Of a stretch of 64,000 nt of DNA, positions 12,081 to 21,499 are shown piece by piece. The first letter of the stretch is position 1. Each line of letters starts with the position of its first letter. The stretch lies in assembly GCA_963669155.1 (NCBI GenBank), contig OZ022593.1, positions 908,155 through 972,154 of the forward strand. Direction: 5' to 3'. The DNA is from Arbacia lixula. Lineage: Eukaryota; Echinodermata; Echinoidea; Arbacioida; Arbaciidae. The notes under the pieces were generated by a model, which searched no databases, was not told the origin of the DNA, and saw nothing but the letters and a program-made list of their open reading frames with translations. A program made the translations under genes and the position numbers.

Positions 12081-15000
12081 ATGGCGCTCTTGTGGGGCGC
12101 AGCGGCCGCAGCAGTGGGTGGGCTCATCATAGCCAACATGGACTTCTGGTTGCCGAGGGGCGGAGCCTTGACTAGTGAGGCATTCCTGGCCGAGACGACC
12201 CTTCAGCTAATGACAGAATCCCGTATAGAGAAGCAGCTGAGTCTCGTTGATGAGGCTCTTAGGACCTTTAAAGCCAAGGATCTGTGGAGGGAAACGGGAG
12301 CAGTTGTGCTGGCTGTCCGACGGCCTGGATGAGCCTTATGTAGAGAGGTAGAAATGGATGACAAAGTACACTTGACTAGAATGCTAGAGCAATTACACTT
12401 CCTCATACACGTTATCGTGTTGCCCTTGTTGTAATGACAGTTGTGATGTGCGATCAAAATGCTTATATTTTTTTTGCGATTTGTTGCCTTAAAATTGCTC
12501 TAAAATAACATATTTAACTTACTAACCCTACCCTACCCCTAACCCTATTCTATTCCAGATCCTAACCCTTAACTAATTTCAAGTTTCAAGTTTCAATTTA
12601 TTTTCATATTTCTCAATACACATGGATAACAAACATATTACAATCAAACTTAAACAATGTGGTCAATCTTATAACAGCAGTATTGATTGAAGTGAGAAAT
12701 ATGATGGGACCTGCATAGAAGCAAGCTTGTAGAGCTGCAGGTCCCATATAAATTGAGATTATATATCACAAAGGAGAACGGAACGTTATGTGTGTGACCA
12801 AATCAAACACTATACAGCTAAATCATATAAGACAAAAAAGAACCCATAAGGCGAACCACTTATGAAATCTTAGACTAGTCCTTATTCTAGCACGAAAAAC
12901 AATTATATTCAGTTATGTTCTTGCCGTGGTATTGTGTTCAGTACATTACATGTCGTTCCCGTTTGCCATTGTGATACTAGTTTAGTATGAATAGAACATA
13001 GGCTGTAAAAAGCTATTAATAGCATACGAATGAATAATCAATGAATAATCAAGGCCAAGCTATGGTGCTCTGAGAAGCAATCTTGTATATAAGCTGAATG
13101 TATATTAAGGTGTGAATTCGATCCATTATGATTCCCAGAGCACCAGCGCTGGGACAGAATACACTTGAACCCAGTGAACATTATACAACAATGAAATAAT
13201 GCGTATTGCTGAATCAGATACAGTGATTGCGTAACAACTTTGAAATATCAATCAGGGTTCCACAATATAATCATTCAATAGAAAGTCTTTCAATTTACGT
13301 TTAAGAGAATATAAAGTTGAGCAACCTGTAATTTGTGTTGGAAGGTCATTCCAGTACTTAGGCCCTGTAAATATTATAGTATTTTTCGCAAAAATGGTGC
13401 GAGTACGCGGAAGGTGATATGCGTCACTTTGTCGAGTGGGATAATTATGAATTGAGCTGTTTCTTCTAAACATATGAGAAAATACATTGGGCAGTTCATC
13501 TACGGATAACTGATACATAAATATGCCTAAATTATAACTGTAAAGGTCTATTATTTTTAGTATCTTATCTTTATGGAATAAATGATTAGTATGAGATAAA
13601 TACCCAGCATTATTTACGTTTCTAATGGCGCGTTTTTGAATACAAACAAGGGCATCCAGATGAGTTTTGCAAGCATTTCCCCAAACAAGAATTCCATAAT
13701 TAAGATATGGGGTTATTAACGTTGAATATAAACCAAGTAAGATATGATGTGGAAAAACATGTTTGAGTTTATTCAAAATTCCAGAATTCCGGGAGAGAAC
13801 TTTGCTTAAATAATTAATGTGAGATTTCCAGGACAAATCACTATCAATAGACAAGCCCAAGAATTTAGTGTTATTTACTTTTTTTAATTCAGTGTTATGA
13901 ATATTTACATTATTCGGAAGCTCAGTTAAAGTATTACTAAAAAGCATATAATGCGTTTTATCTATATTTAAGGATAGCTTGTTTGCAAATATCCAAGACT
14001 GGACATGTGTAAGCTCCAAATTAATGGTATTAACAAGATTATGAGGGTCTCGATCTGTGAGGAACAAGTTAGTGTCGTCTGCAAAGCATATAAATGAGAG
14101 CGCTTGCGAAGAATTTGGAAGGTCATTTATATATAAGATGAATAAAAGTGGGCCCAAGAGAGAACCCTGTGGAACACCACATGTAATCAATTTTTGTCTA
14201 GAATCCCGCCCCTTAATGCTTACAAATTGTTTTCTGTTCGTTAAATAGTCTTGAAACCAGTTTAAGGCTTTACCACGTATTCCATAGTGTCGTAATTTAT
14301 AAATTAGAATATCATGATTGATCGTATCGAATGCTTTAGAAAAATCAAGGAAAACGCCAATGGTGTGGGAAACGTCGTCTATAGCATGAGCCACTTTGTC
14401 TATAACTGAAAGCAATGCATGGGTTGTACTATGTTTTTGTCTAAAACCAAATTGGGAATTACCTAAGATGTTGTACTTCGTCAGAAATTTAATCAAACGC
14501 TTATAAACTAATCTTTCGAGTACTTTTGAAATAGATGTAAGGAGGGAAATTGGACGGTAATTATCAAGGGTATCTTTTTTCCCTTTTTTAAAAACTGGAA
14601 CAACCCTTGCTATTTTCATTTTATTTGGAACTGTTCCACTGGTTAGGGATAAGTTTAAGATATATGTGAGAGGAGATATTATTTCATTAACGACGTTTTT
14701 AAGTAGAAAGTTTGTAATACCGTCATAACCAGAACCCTTTTTAGTATTTAAATTATCAATAATTTCCTTAGTTTCTGCTTCAGTGATAGGTTCTAAAAAT
14801 AAGGAATGGGGGTTATTATCTTTTAAGAAACTGTGAAATTTCGCATTTGAGTTCGGAATATTTTCGGCAAGATTTGGACCTATGTTAACAAAGAAATCGT
14901 TAAATACTTCCGCCATGTCAGTGGGGTCATCAATTTTACGATCACCCAGTGTAATACTTTGGGGAGACTCAGAGTTAGTTAACTTGTTTAAAGCTTGATT

Positions 15001-18000
15001 AATCACCTTCCACGTACTCTTTACGTCATTTTTATGTTTTTCAAATTGCCTAGAGTAGTACATTTTCTTAGATAAACGTAACGACGATGTAAGAATATTG
15101 CGATAACGTACATAGCGAGATTTATTGCTAATGGTAGGAATACGTCTATATTTGTTGAACAATTTATTTTTCCGAGTGATTGACTTAAGGAGAGATTTCG
15201 TGATCCAGGGCTGTTTTGGAATTTTCTTTTTGTTCTTTTTATTCATTTTTAAAGAAGGTATAGCAGAATTATAATTGTAAGTTAGTATATGCATAAAGTT
15301 TTCAAATGCTAAATTCACATCGTCTTGATTATTGACAATTGCCCAATCAACAGATCTTAATCTCTCTCTAAGTTTGTTAAGATTGGTTTGAGACATATCA
15401 CGAATACTAGATTGGTTAGTGTAATCATTACTACGTGCACCTTCGAAAGGCAAAAAGGCATATATTGGGAAATGGTCCGAGATATCAGATACTATTACTC
15501 CAGATTCGATGTCAGATAAAGAATTATTCATAAATATGTTATCAATAAGAGTTGATGTCTCATCTGTCACTCGAGTAGGTTTCGTTATAAGAGGAACAAA
15601 TGATTTAGAAAGCATCAAATTGAGAAAATCTCGACTGGAATGGTTTTCATGACAGTCCAAGAGATTTATATTGAAATCGCCCATAATGACACAGTTCTTA
15701 TTATCAAGATGTCGATTTGATAGCAGTGTATCAAGTAACGCGGTAAATTCGTTAACACTTGAATTTGGAGGTCTGTAGATTTCTCCAACTATAATATTTC
15801 TTTTATTTGGAACACTGATTTCAATAAAAATACTTTCAATAGTTTCTGTAATCAAGTTGAGTTCTTCTACTAAATCACATTTCAAGCTTTGGGAAACATA
15901 AAACCCAACGCCTCCACCTCTTTTACCAGTCCTATCATTTGTAAAAAGTTTGAAACCCTCAATGGTATACAGGGATGAAGGTGACATGTCATTGAGCCAA
16001 GTTTCACACAGGCCAATTATACCGGAGTCTAATTTTAATTTATTGATAAATGTGTGAAGCTGATCAAAGTTTTTATTTAGACTCCTGATATTAAAGTGAG
16101 ACATGAAGAGTTTGTTTGGATTTGAGTGAGAAAGTGCAAAGATCTCGTCTTCTAAATGATAATTAGTGCACTGATTCTGGTTGGTCGTATCGTTAGGATC
16201 AAGATCAAGGTTTAGTTCCATATTTAGTGAATTTAAACTAGTAGCTGTAACTGAATTGTCACCTTCATCACTATCTACATTGTTTACATGTACATTATTG
16301 ACATCGGGTTGAGCATTTATAGTCTGAATGGGTATATTGTTCGTAACACTCGTATGAAGAGAATTACTCATCATGGCAATCAAGCAAATAGGTCGAAAAT
16401 ATTAAGAGCTTGTTATAAAACACAAATAGTCTTGTCACTAGGCAGACAAACATCAGTACGAAACAAAGGGCAGCCAAAGAATGTGAAGCAACACGTTTTG
16501 TTAAGTAGAACATATCAGTAGTACGAATACAGGTGAGCAGTTGTACAATACAAAAGACAGCCAAAGAATTAGGAACTACGCATTGAGGAATGTAAAACTT
16601 ACAATAAATTCCAATGACCACAAACATGAGATGGGATGCATTTGTAGAGACACGCCAGGTGGTTTCTTTACGTAACAATTTGACTGAGTTTAGCTGTTGA
16701 TTCATCCAAGAAACTATCAAAATTTATACAAATGAGGAAAGTGGCTGTCTGATGAAGTATAAAATACAGAAAATACGTGAATACCACATGTAATATAAAA
16801 ACAGTAAAAAAAGAAAAGTTGTTCACTCGCCAATGGTGGTTTTGCTATAATATGCAGGGTAGCTCTGTTCAAGGTTTCTCATACATGTACCTACATGTTT
16901 CATGGTCTTAAGGTCTTTTTTTGAATTTGTGGATACAGCTTGTTCCAGCACTAGCTCTGACAATGGGTGAGCTCATTATATAGGGGGGGGGGGGGGGGGG
17001 GAGGGGCGGGGCGGGGGGGGGGGGATATTTCTACAATAATACTCAAAATGAAAACAATAATAATAACCAAAATGTCTTTTAAACTTAGGTTAGCCTCATT
17101 AGTGTGTCTAGGCTTTTTAAAAGGTTGCTTTTTTATCATTTCCTCAGTCACTGGATCAACGAATCTCACTGGGCCCCTATTTCTCTCATGGAAGCGAATC
17201 ATGGCTTGTTACAGAAAACTTACTTTTGATGGTAACTTTGCTACCAATGCCAATTTCTATTGAAACATTGCATGTGGTTTATTGTCATTAAGTCCAGCGA
17301 TGTTACCACAATACACTAGTTACCATTAATGGTAAGTTTTATGCAAAGGGGCCCAGAGCAAAGTAGGTAGTGGATTAAAGCATTTTGCTGCAGAACATAA
17401 GTGGCAGCTTCTGGCTTTGAACCTTATCCTCCTTAAAAATACTTTAAATGTTATTTGGAAGAGTAGGTCTAGAAACTTGCATTATTTGTTATGTTTTTTT
17501 GTTTTTTTAGGAAGCCCAGGTGCTGTCCTCTCTGAAACCGGAGCTGGATGCCCGCGGTATCCCGCTCTATGCCGTCGTTCTGGAAAAGGGGGGCTACCAA
17601 GAGTTCTTGCCCTTCTTTGCTGGTGAGGTCTTCCTTGATAAAGAGGTAAGATCAAAGGGAACTGTGCGACTAATGGCTTGTTCATTTTAATTAAAGGAAA
17701 TGTACTGTACTGGGAAGACAAGAAGCCTTCAAAAGGATGAGCATGAGCAATCTTCTTGCCATGTTGAGGTAGGCAAAAACATCGCCATGAGTGATTGGTG
17801 GTATTTTCCTCAAGTCCTTCGTCCATGTAATAACCCTTCCATTTTAATGTTGCAAGGTTTTCGAGGGTCGAAATTACAGATTCTGGCGTTATTGCATGAA
17901 TTGAATACGTACCAAGCTCTTACCGGAAGTATGCGTCCCAAGAGCAATCGATCAGATATCGGTATCGGGAGGTGTTATCGCTTGATATTGGCTATTTGCA

Positions 18001-19251
18001 ATAGGGAGAATTGTTTGCATGTATCATCAGACCAGAGTACATCTAACAGTTTGTTTACGGAGCCTGGATATTTGCGGGCTGCCTTTTCCCCACTCAGACA
18101 CTGAGCACGGCGACTCCTGCATAATCTGCTACACTTTTACAATATATGACAGGAAATGAACGATCTTTCAATTTCTTACTGGGAGGAATAAAGCCACACT
18201 TCTTGGTTACTGCATTTCCATGGCAAATTTTGACATGCAGGCTATGGTTCATAAAGCCCCCAAAAATGTGAACGTGAAGAACAGGTTAATGTATGAGCTG
18301 TTATTCTCATGAATCACTGGAGAGTTGTGAATTCAACAACACAAAAATATTGTGTATGCACCAGACGCTACTGCGCATGTACATGAACCAGGGATGGCGA
18401 TCTCGCCATGGGGCATGGTGTATTACAGGCATTGTGAAAACAACCCCCGGAAGTGTCGGGAACTCATTCATTCATATAGGCTGTTACAGAACCATCCGCG
18501 TCAGATTCTTGTATAAATTTTTGCTTTATACCCTATCTCATTCAGCGACGGTTCTATGGTGAAGAGCAGAGGGTGCTGAGTCTGGCTGGCTTACTTCGGC
18601 TCTCCTCATTCACCAAATACAGAGAATTAATGAACAAAGGGATCTCTGGCAACCTAGAAGGTGAGGCTTTAGACATGGAAAATGCACAAGACATTTAGTC
18701 TTTGGCTAGATTGTAGTGAAAGGGCTTTCTGTGGTAATTTCGATTTTGAAAAGAAATTTTAGGTGTACACTCAGTAGTACTAAGGATAGCGTGAAAATAA
18801 GTATCTTCTTAGTAAATTGGTTTTAACCCATCAACTTTAACCGGTCAATTTTTGAGCATTGCACTTGTTACTTTTGAATTCTAGTTGAGGCCTCTTCATG
18901 CCACTAGTATTTAATCAAATTTAATTGTAGAGGATAGTTGTTTTATTTTATACGTTTTATTTATAGTTGTTTTTACCATGTGAATTGTCACAATTTAGCT
19001 GTATGGTTGCGAAGATGATTTAAGAAAAAATGCATTGCAATACGGCAGAGATACAGTGTGATGTATGTATGAATCTCTGTTACTCTCATACAGGTTACGG
19101 CCTCACTCTTGGTGGGGTCTTTGTGATCGGCCCGGGAGACCAGGGCGTCCTCCTAGAGTACCGCAACAAGGACTTTGCCGACCACGTCAGCAACGACGTT
19201 ATCCTGGAAGCCGTGAAGAAAATAGCCGCACCTCGTCCAGCCAAATTATAG
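12081..19251 (+). CDS. SELENOU: Selenoprotein U / peroxiredoxin-like 2A, four exons, in-frame TGA read as selenocysteine
   Basis: Coding exons are 12081-12347, 17511-17645, 18546-18660 and 19094-19251. They total 675 nt, giving 224 residues including one TGA. The protein aligns along its whole length with human PRXL2A (FAM213A): an N-terminal hydrophobic segment (residues 2-18), FKAKDLWRETGAVVLAVRRPG, then U-A-L-C-RE where the human protein has CFLC, then IPLYAVVLEKG, GEVFLD, RRFYG, SGNLEG and LGGVFVIGPGDQGVLLEYR. This thioredoxin-fold family includes SelU, in which Cys is replaced by Sec in fish, birds and sea urchin. It is thought to act in redox control. The start at 12081 follows an acceptor at 12070; an in-frame ATG at 12042 lies in the intron. 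The exon 1 donor is GTAGAA, which is weak, but frame and homology support it. Two SECIS elements follow in the 3'UTR. Intron 1 holds a large LINE. Confidence 0.93.
12330..12332 (+). other. Selenocysteine codon (TGA) of SelU
   Basis: TGA replaces the first Cys of the CxxC-type motif known in PRXL2A; the partner Cys (TGT, 12339-12341) is kept. Coding homology continues in frame past TGA to the donor and then into exon 2 (RE|EAQVLSSLK). The codon lies 15 nt before the exon junction. With three more junctions downstream, the mRNA could be open to nonsense-mediated decay when selenium is low (inference). Confidence 0.93.
12515..12575. repeat. Telomere-like CCCTAA-rich stretch
   Basis: Degenerate CTAACCCTACCCTACCCC-type words run beside the 3' end of the LINE at 12578. 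A similar stretch lies at 62587-62668 within an inverted-repeat element. These are interstitial repeats, not a telomere. Confidence 0.5.
12578..16750 (-). mobile_element. CR1/L2-like LINE with open ORF2, in SelU intron 1
   Basis: The element is antisense to SelU. Its 3' end is marked on the plus strand by TTTCAAGTTTCAAGTTTCAA at 12578. Its 5' end is not defined; sequence to about 16750 may be its leader. It holds one long frame (13252-16383) with endonuclease and reverse transcriptase. No ORF1 is seen, so it is either 5'-truncated or a single-ORF type. Confidence 0.85.
13252..16383 (-). CDS. LINE ORF2: APE endonuclease plus reverse transcriptase, 1043 aa, uninterrupted
   Basis: About residues 85-320 form an APE-like endonuclease: HFNIRSL, CETWL, RGGGVGFYV, IYRPPNS, IMGDFNINLL, STLIDNIF and SDHFPIYAF carry the usual catalytic N, E, D, N and SDH sites. 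About residues 555-830 form the reverse transcriptase: VVPVFKKGKKD, NYRPISLL, QFGFRQKHST, LDFSKAFDTINHDIL, CGVPQGSLLGPLLFILYINDL and FADDTNLF. The tail after NTKFLGLSID is typical of these elements. The proteins nick target DNA and prime cDNA synthesis on it. The full frame and intact active sites imply a young insertion. The N-terminal 80 residues are acidic and Asn-rich and not recognised. The start at 16383 is the first ATG. Confidence 0.92.
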   Translation of the reverse strand: MIAMMSNSLHTSVTNNIPIQTINAQPDVNNVHVNNVDSDEGDNSVTATSLNSLNMELNLDLDPNDTTNQNQCTNYHLEDEIFALSHSNPNKLFMSHFNIRSLNKNFDQLHTFINKLKLDSGIIGLCETWLNDMSPSSLYTIEGFKLFTNDRTGKRGGGVGFYVSQSLKCDLVEELNLITETIESIFIEISVPNKRNIIVGEIYRPPNSSVNEFTALLDTLLSNRHLDNKNCVIMGDFNINLLDCHENHSSRDFLNLMLSKSFVPLITKPTRVTDETSTLIDNIFMNNSLSDIESGVIVSDISDHFPIYAFLPFEGARSNDYTNQSSIRDMSQTNLNKLRERLRSVDWAIVNNQDDVNLAFENFMHILTYNYNSAIPSLKMNKKNKKKIPKQPWITKSLLKSITRKNKLFNKYRRIPTISNKSRYVRYRNILTSSLRLSKKMYYSRQFEKHKNDVKSTWKVINQALNKLTNSESPQSITLGDRKIDDPTDMAEVFNDFFVNIGPNLAENIPNSNAKFHSFLKDNNPHSLFLEPITEAETKEIIDNLNTKKGSGYDGITNFLLKNVVNEIISPLTYILNLSLTSGTVPNKMKIARVVPVFKKGKKDTLDNYRPISLLTSISKVLERLVYKRLIKFLTKYNILGNSQFGFRQKHSTTHALLSVIDKVAHAIDDVSHTIGVFLDFSKAFDTINHDILIYKLRHYGIRGKALNWFQDYLTNRKQFVSIKGRDSRQKLITCGVPQGSLLGPLLFILYINDLPNSSQALSFICFADDTNLFLTDRDPHNLVNTINLELTHVQSWIFANKLSLNIDKTHYMLFSNTLTELPNNVNIHNTELKKVNNTKFLGLSIDSDLSWKSHINYLSKVLSRNSGILNKLKHVFPHHILLGLYSTLITPYLNYGILVWGNACKTHLDALVCIQKRAIRNVNNAGYLSHTNHLFHKDKILKIIDLYSYNLGIFMYQLSVDELPNVFSHMFRRNSSIHNYPTRQSDAYHLPRTRTIFAKNTIIFTGPKYWNDLPTQITGCSTLYSLKRKLKDFLLNDYIVEP
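17130..17435 (+). repeat. Interspersed repeat (possible tRNA-derived SINE) split by a small inverted-repeat element
   Basis: ATTTCCTCAGTCACTGGATC and later GTGGATTAAAGCATTTTGCT, GTGGCAGCTTCTGGCTTTGA match a copy at 55684-55835 and, on the minus strand, one at 49728-49880. In those copies the two parts are adjacent. Here about 150 bp of another family (17207-17354, ACTTACTTTTGATGGTAAC...GTAAGTTTTATGCAA) lies between them, which indicates a nested insertion. GGTTCAAATCC-like words recall a Pol III B box. Confidence 0.5.
17703..17770 (+). repeat. Fragment of the 340-bp foldback family seen at 43193
   Basis: GTACTGGGAAGACAAGAAGC and GAGCAATCTTCTTGCCA match the arm of the element at 43193-43531. 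The fragment lies just after SelU exon 2. Confidence 0.5.
17915..18018 (+). repeat. Copy of the right end of the 62.4-62.8 kb inverted-repeat element
   Basis: CTCTTACCGGAAGTATGCGT, AGCAATCGATCAGATATCGG and AATAGGGAGAATTG repeat at 62732-62832 with few changes. It is in SelU intron 2. Confidence 0.65.
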
Positions 19252-19637
19252 TTATAAAACATTTCGTCCTCCCAAGCTAAGATTTGATTGATTATTTGTT
19301 GTTGAATCACTCTTCAATCTCATCAGATTGTTTGCACCAGGTCACATGTTGCTTCACACGTTGGATGTCTTCAACATACTCTGTACCGCTATGTTTATTC
19401 TCTGTAAATGTTGATTTACTAGGAAAAATTCTGAATTACACCCTGATACTCACTGCAACAGTAGAGTCGGACGTGGTAGCGCTATGTAGATAGCTGTTTC
19501 TCCTGATAGGGTAAGTGTCATTTCAAAACACTGTCACCACCTTAGTAATCACAAAAACAATAATGAAATATTTAAGTACTCTATAATACTGGTAAGATAA
19601 CATGGACATCGCAATCAATATCGGAACTATTAATGCT

Positions 19638-20180
19638 CAATATGTTACTCATTGCGGATCAATGGCTTCTGATAATTGTGTGTCTTGCAATGTGAGGTAA
19701 ACGGAATTGAAAAGATCACAACGTTTTGTGCGCCGCTGCAACACTTCGTCAGGTGTGATACAAAATTGTAGTAAATAGGGGTTTAAATACCCTAAATACC
19801 CTATGCAGGGCACTAACTAAAATCTGCTCATAAATGGTCCAATACTAATGGCCGGCGTATCCGGGTACTTGACCAACACTAGATCATTGATGCGCCTCGC
19901 ATTGGCCTCGCATTGACCAGCGGTAACAAGTTACCGTCAATACGAGGCGCATCAACGGTCTATTGTTGGTCAAATACCCGGATACGCCGGCCATTAGTAT
20001 TGGACCATTTCTGAGCAGATTTCAGTTAGTGCGCTGCACTTGTCATCGGGTATTTAAACCCCTACTTACTACAATTTTGTATCACACCTGACGAAGTATT
20101 GCAGCGGCGCACGAAACATCATGATCCTTTCGATTCCGTTTACCTTACATTGCGAGACAAACGATTATCAGTAGCCATTT
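19638..20180. mobile_element. Large foldback element in the SelU 3'UTR
   Basis: Two arms of about 255 bp are near reverse complements, centred near 19930. AATGGCTTCTGATAATTGTG at 19661 pairs with a segment ending at 20179, and GCCGGCGTATCCGGGTACTT pairs with the CGGATACGCCGGCC region at 19980. A short relative sits at 38812-38905 in MZB1 intron 1 and shares the same end words and the flank ATGTTACTCATTGC. It lies between the SelU stop codon and the SECIS elements. Confidence 0.8.
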
Positions 20181-20334
20181 ATAGCCATTTTTTAATTTAT
20201 ATCGTACATGCAGTATTTTCTATAGGAATATTACAGAATGCTTGACTTTGATAAATACAAAAGTATTGCTTTTGCATTCAATTAGTAATTTAATAACTTG
20301 AATGCAAGCAATTGGACATTTGCAGAAGAAAATA

Positions 20335-20545
20335 TGAGCAGTGTGTATAGATGTGTGTCATAGGTCCATCCTTGCCCCCAAAGCAAAGTCTTTCTTTCAT
20401 GGATAATCAATAAAATGACAACCTTGCTCCTAAACGCTCACCGAGTGCTGACAGGGTTTGATAATAAAGCGATACTCCTGAAAGAAAGTTTTTCTTTCCA
20501 ACGCAGAGGGTGGACGTACAGACTAACATCTTTCACCGAGTTTTG
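20335..20545 (+). repeat. Unit 1 of a 245-bp duplication carrying SECIS 1
   Basis: GTGTATAGATGTGTG at 20343 recurs at 20590, TCTTTC.TTTCATG precedes both SECIS elements, and ACATCTTTCAC follows both (about 20526 and 20767). The units have diverged, so the duplication is not recent. Confidence 0.75.
20415..20462 (+). promoter_or_regulatory. SECIS element 1 (type II) of SelU
   Basis: The core ATGA (20415-20418) faces TGAT (20459-20462) to form the non-Watson-Crick quartet. Helix II pairs 20420-20426 (AACCTTG) with 20452-20458 (CAGGGTT), seven pairs including one G-T. The apical AAA is at 20432-20434. An extra mini-stem pairs CGCTC (20435-20439) with GAGTG (20443-20447), which makes it form II. 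SECIS elements recruit SBP2 and eEFSec-tRNASec to recode UGA. It lies 1.16 kb after the stop codon. Confidence 0.88.
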
Positions 20546-20579
20546 TTTGTAACTTTTATTATTTGAGCCATTTAAAAGA

Positions 20580-20790
20580 ATTCTGCAGGGTGTATAGATG
20601 TGTGAAGTAGTTACACGCTTCTGTCAACACCAGAATCTCTTTCATGATTACTTGACAAAATGACAGCCTTGTGCCCAAACACTCTCAGAGTGCAGACAAG
20701 GCCTGATGATGGAGCAATGCTCATTGAAGTCGTTTAGTATTCACAAGAGTGTGTAACTACAGACACACATCTTTCACTAGATTTTTGTAC
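20580..20790 (+). repeat. Unit 2 of the 245-bp duplication carrying SECIS 2
   Basis: This unit matches unit 1 in order: GTGTATAGATGTGTG, CTCTTTCATG, the SECIS, then CACATCTTTCAC. The offset between the two ATGA cores is 245 bases. Confidence 0.75.
20660..20707 (+). promoter_or_regulatory. SECIS element 2 (type II) of SelU
   Basis: ATGA (20660-20663) faces TGAT (20704-20707). Helix II pairs GCCTTGT (20666-20672) with ACAAGGC (20696-20702), seven Watson-Crick pairs. The apical AAA is at 20677-20679, and a mini-stem pairs CACTC (20680-20684) with GAGTG (20688-20692). The helix is better paired than in SECIS 1. Base changes between the copies keep the pairing. Confidence 0.9.
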
Positions 20791-21309
20791 TCGATGTTTG
20801 TAATGTCTTACCAATGTATTCATGTATGTTGTAGGTCAGGGTGGTCACCAGCTATTTGTTTACATTGGTTGAAAAGGGCAGAACCTCACTTTTTGTGACT
20901 TTGTCAAATATCTGTGCTGGACACGTGGTACACAGCAATGGAATGGGTGGCTCAAAGAAAGCAAAAACAAGAATAATAGGACTGATACTGATTTTACGTG
21001 TGGCTCACATTCACTTTCACGGCCAGACATTTGGTGTCTGAGCCATACGTTTTCTGCCCTGGGGACCACCCTGAGTCTGTCTGCAAGAACTGATTTTCGC
21101 AAATGTGATAAAAGAATGTTCTTGAATGTGTCACATGCAGCCCAATAATGTGATTTATTATTTACAAATTATGATATGATTGCTTAGTCATGTATCTGAT
21201 TTATCACAACTGTTTCCTGATTAACTTGAAGTTGGAACTAATCAATGATGTACTGTAAATGTCATGTAATGTCAAACTTTTTATTTTGTGAAATACCAAA
21301 GAATTTTGC

Positions 21310-21315
21310 AATAAA
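21310..21315 (+). terminator. Candidate poly(A) signal of SelU
   Basis: AATAAA lies downstream of both SECIS elements and about 2.06 kb after the stop codon. The long 3'UTR it implies contains the foldback element and both SECIS. Confidence 0.55.
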
Positions 21316-21499
21316 ACATAAAATATCTTTATCATATAAATTTCTTGAATCTATCTTTGTTATTGAATTTTGTGAAGCTTGATGAACTTCTGCTCTGTCA
21401 AGGAGTGTCAGCATTCTTTCGATATCAGTTTATGTCATTGCAGACACATTGTAGAGAATGAGTGTAGGGGTTGTTGGAAATTTACAAGCCTGAGATGAA

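Noticed and set aside
12042-12332. 96-codon frame ending at TGA as a short complete protein or a pseudogene of PRXL2A
   Set aside because: Homology runs on past the TGA in frame into three more exons, the TGA is at the family's Cys/Sec site, and SECIS elements follow.
12515-12575. CCCTAA-rich DNA as a true telomere or chromosome end
   Set aside because: The repeats are short and degenerate, and genes continue on both sides.
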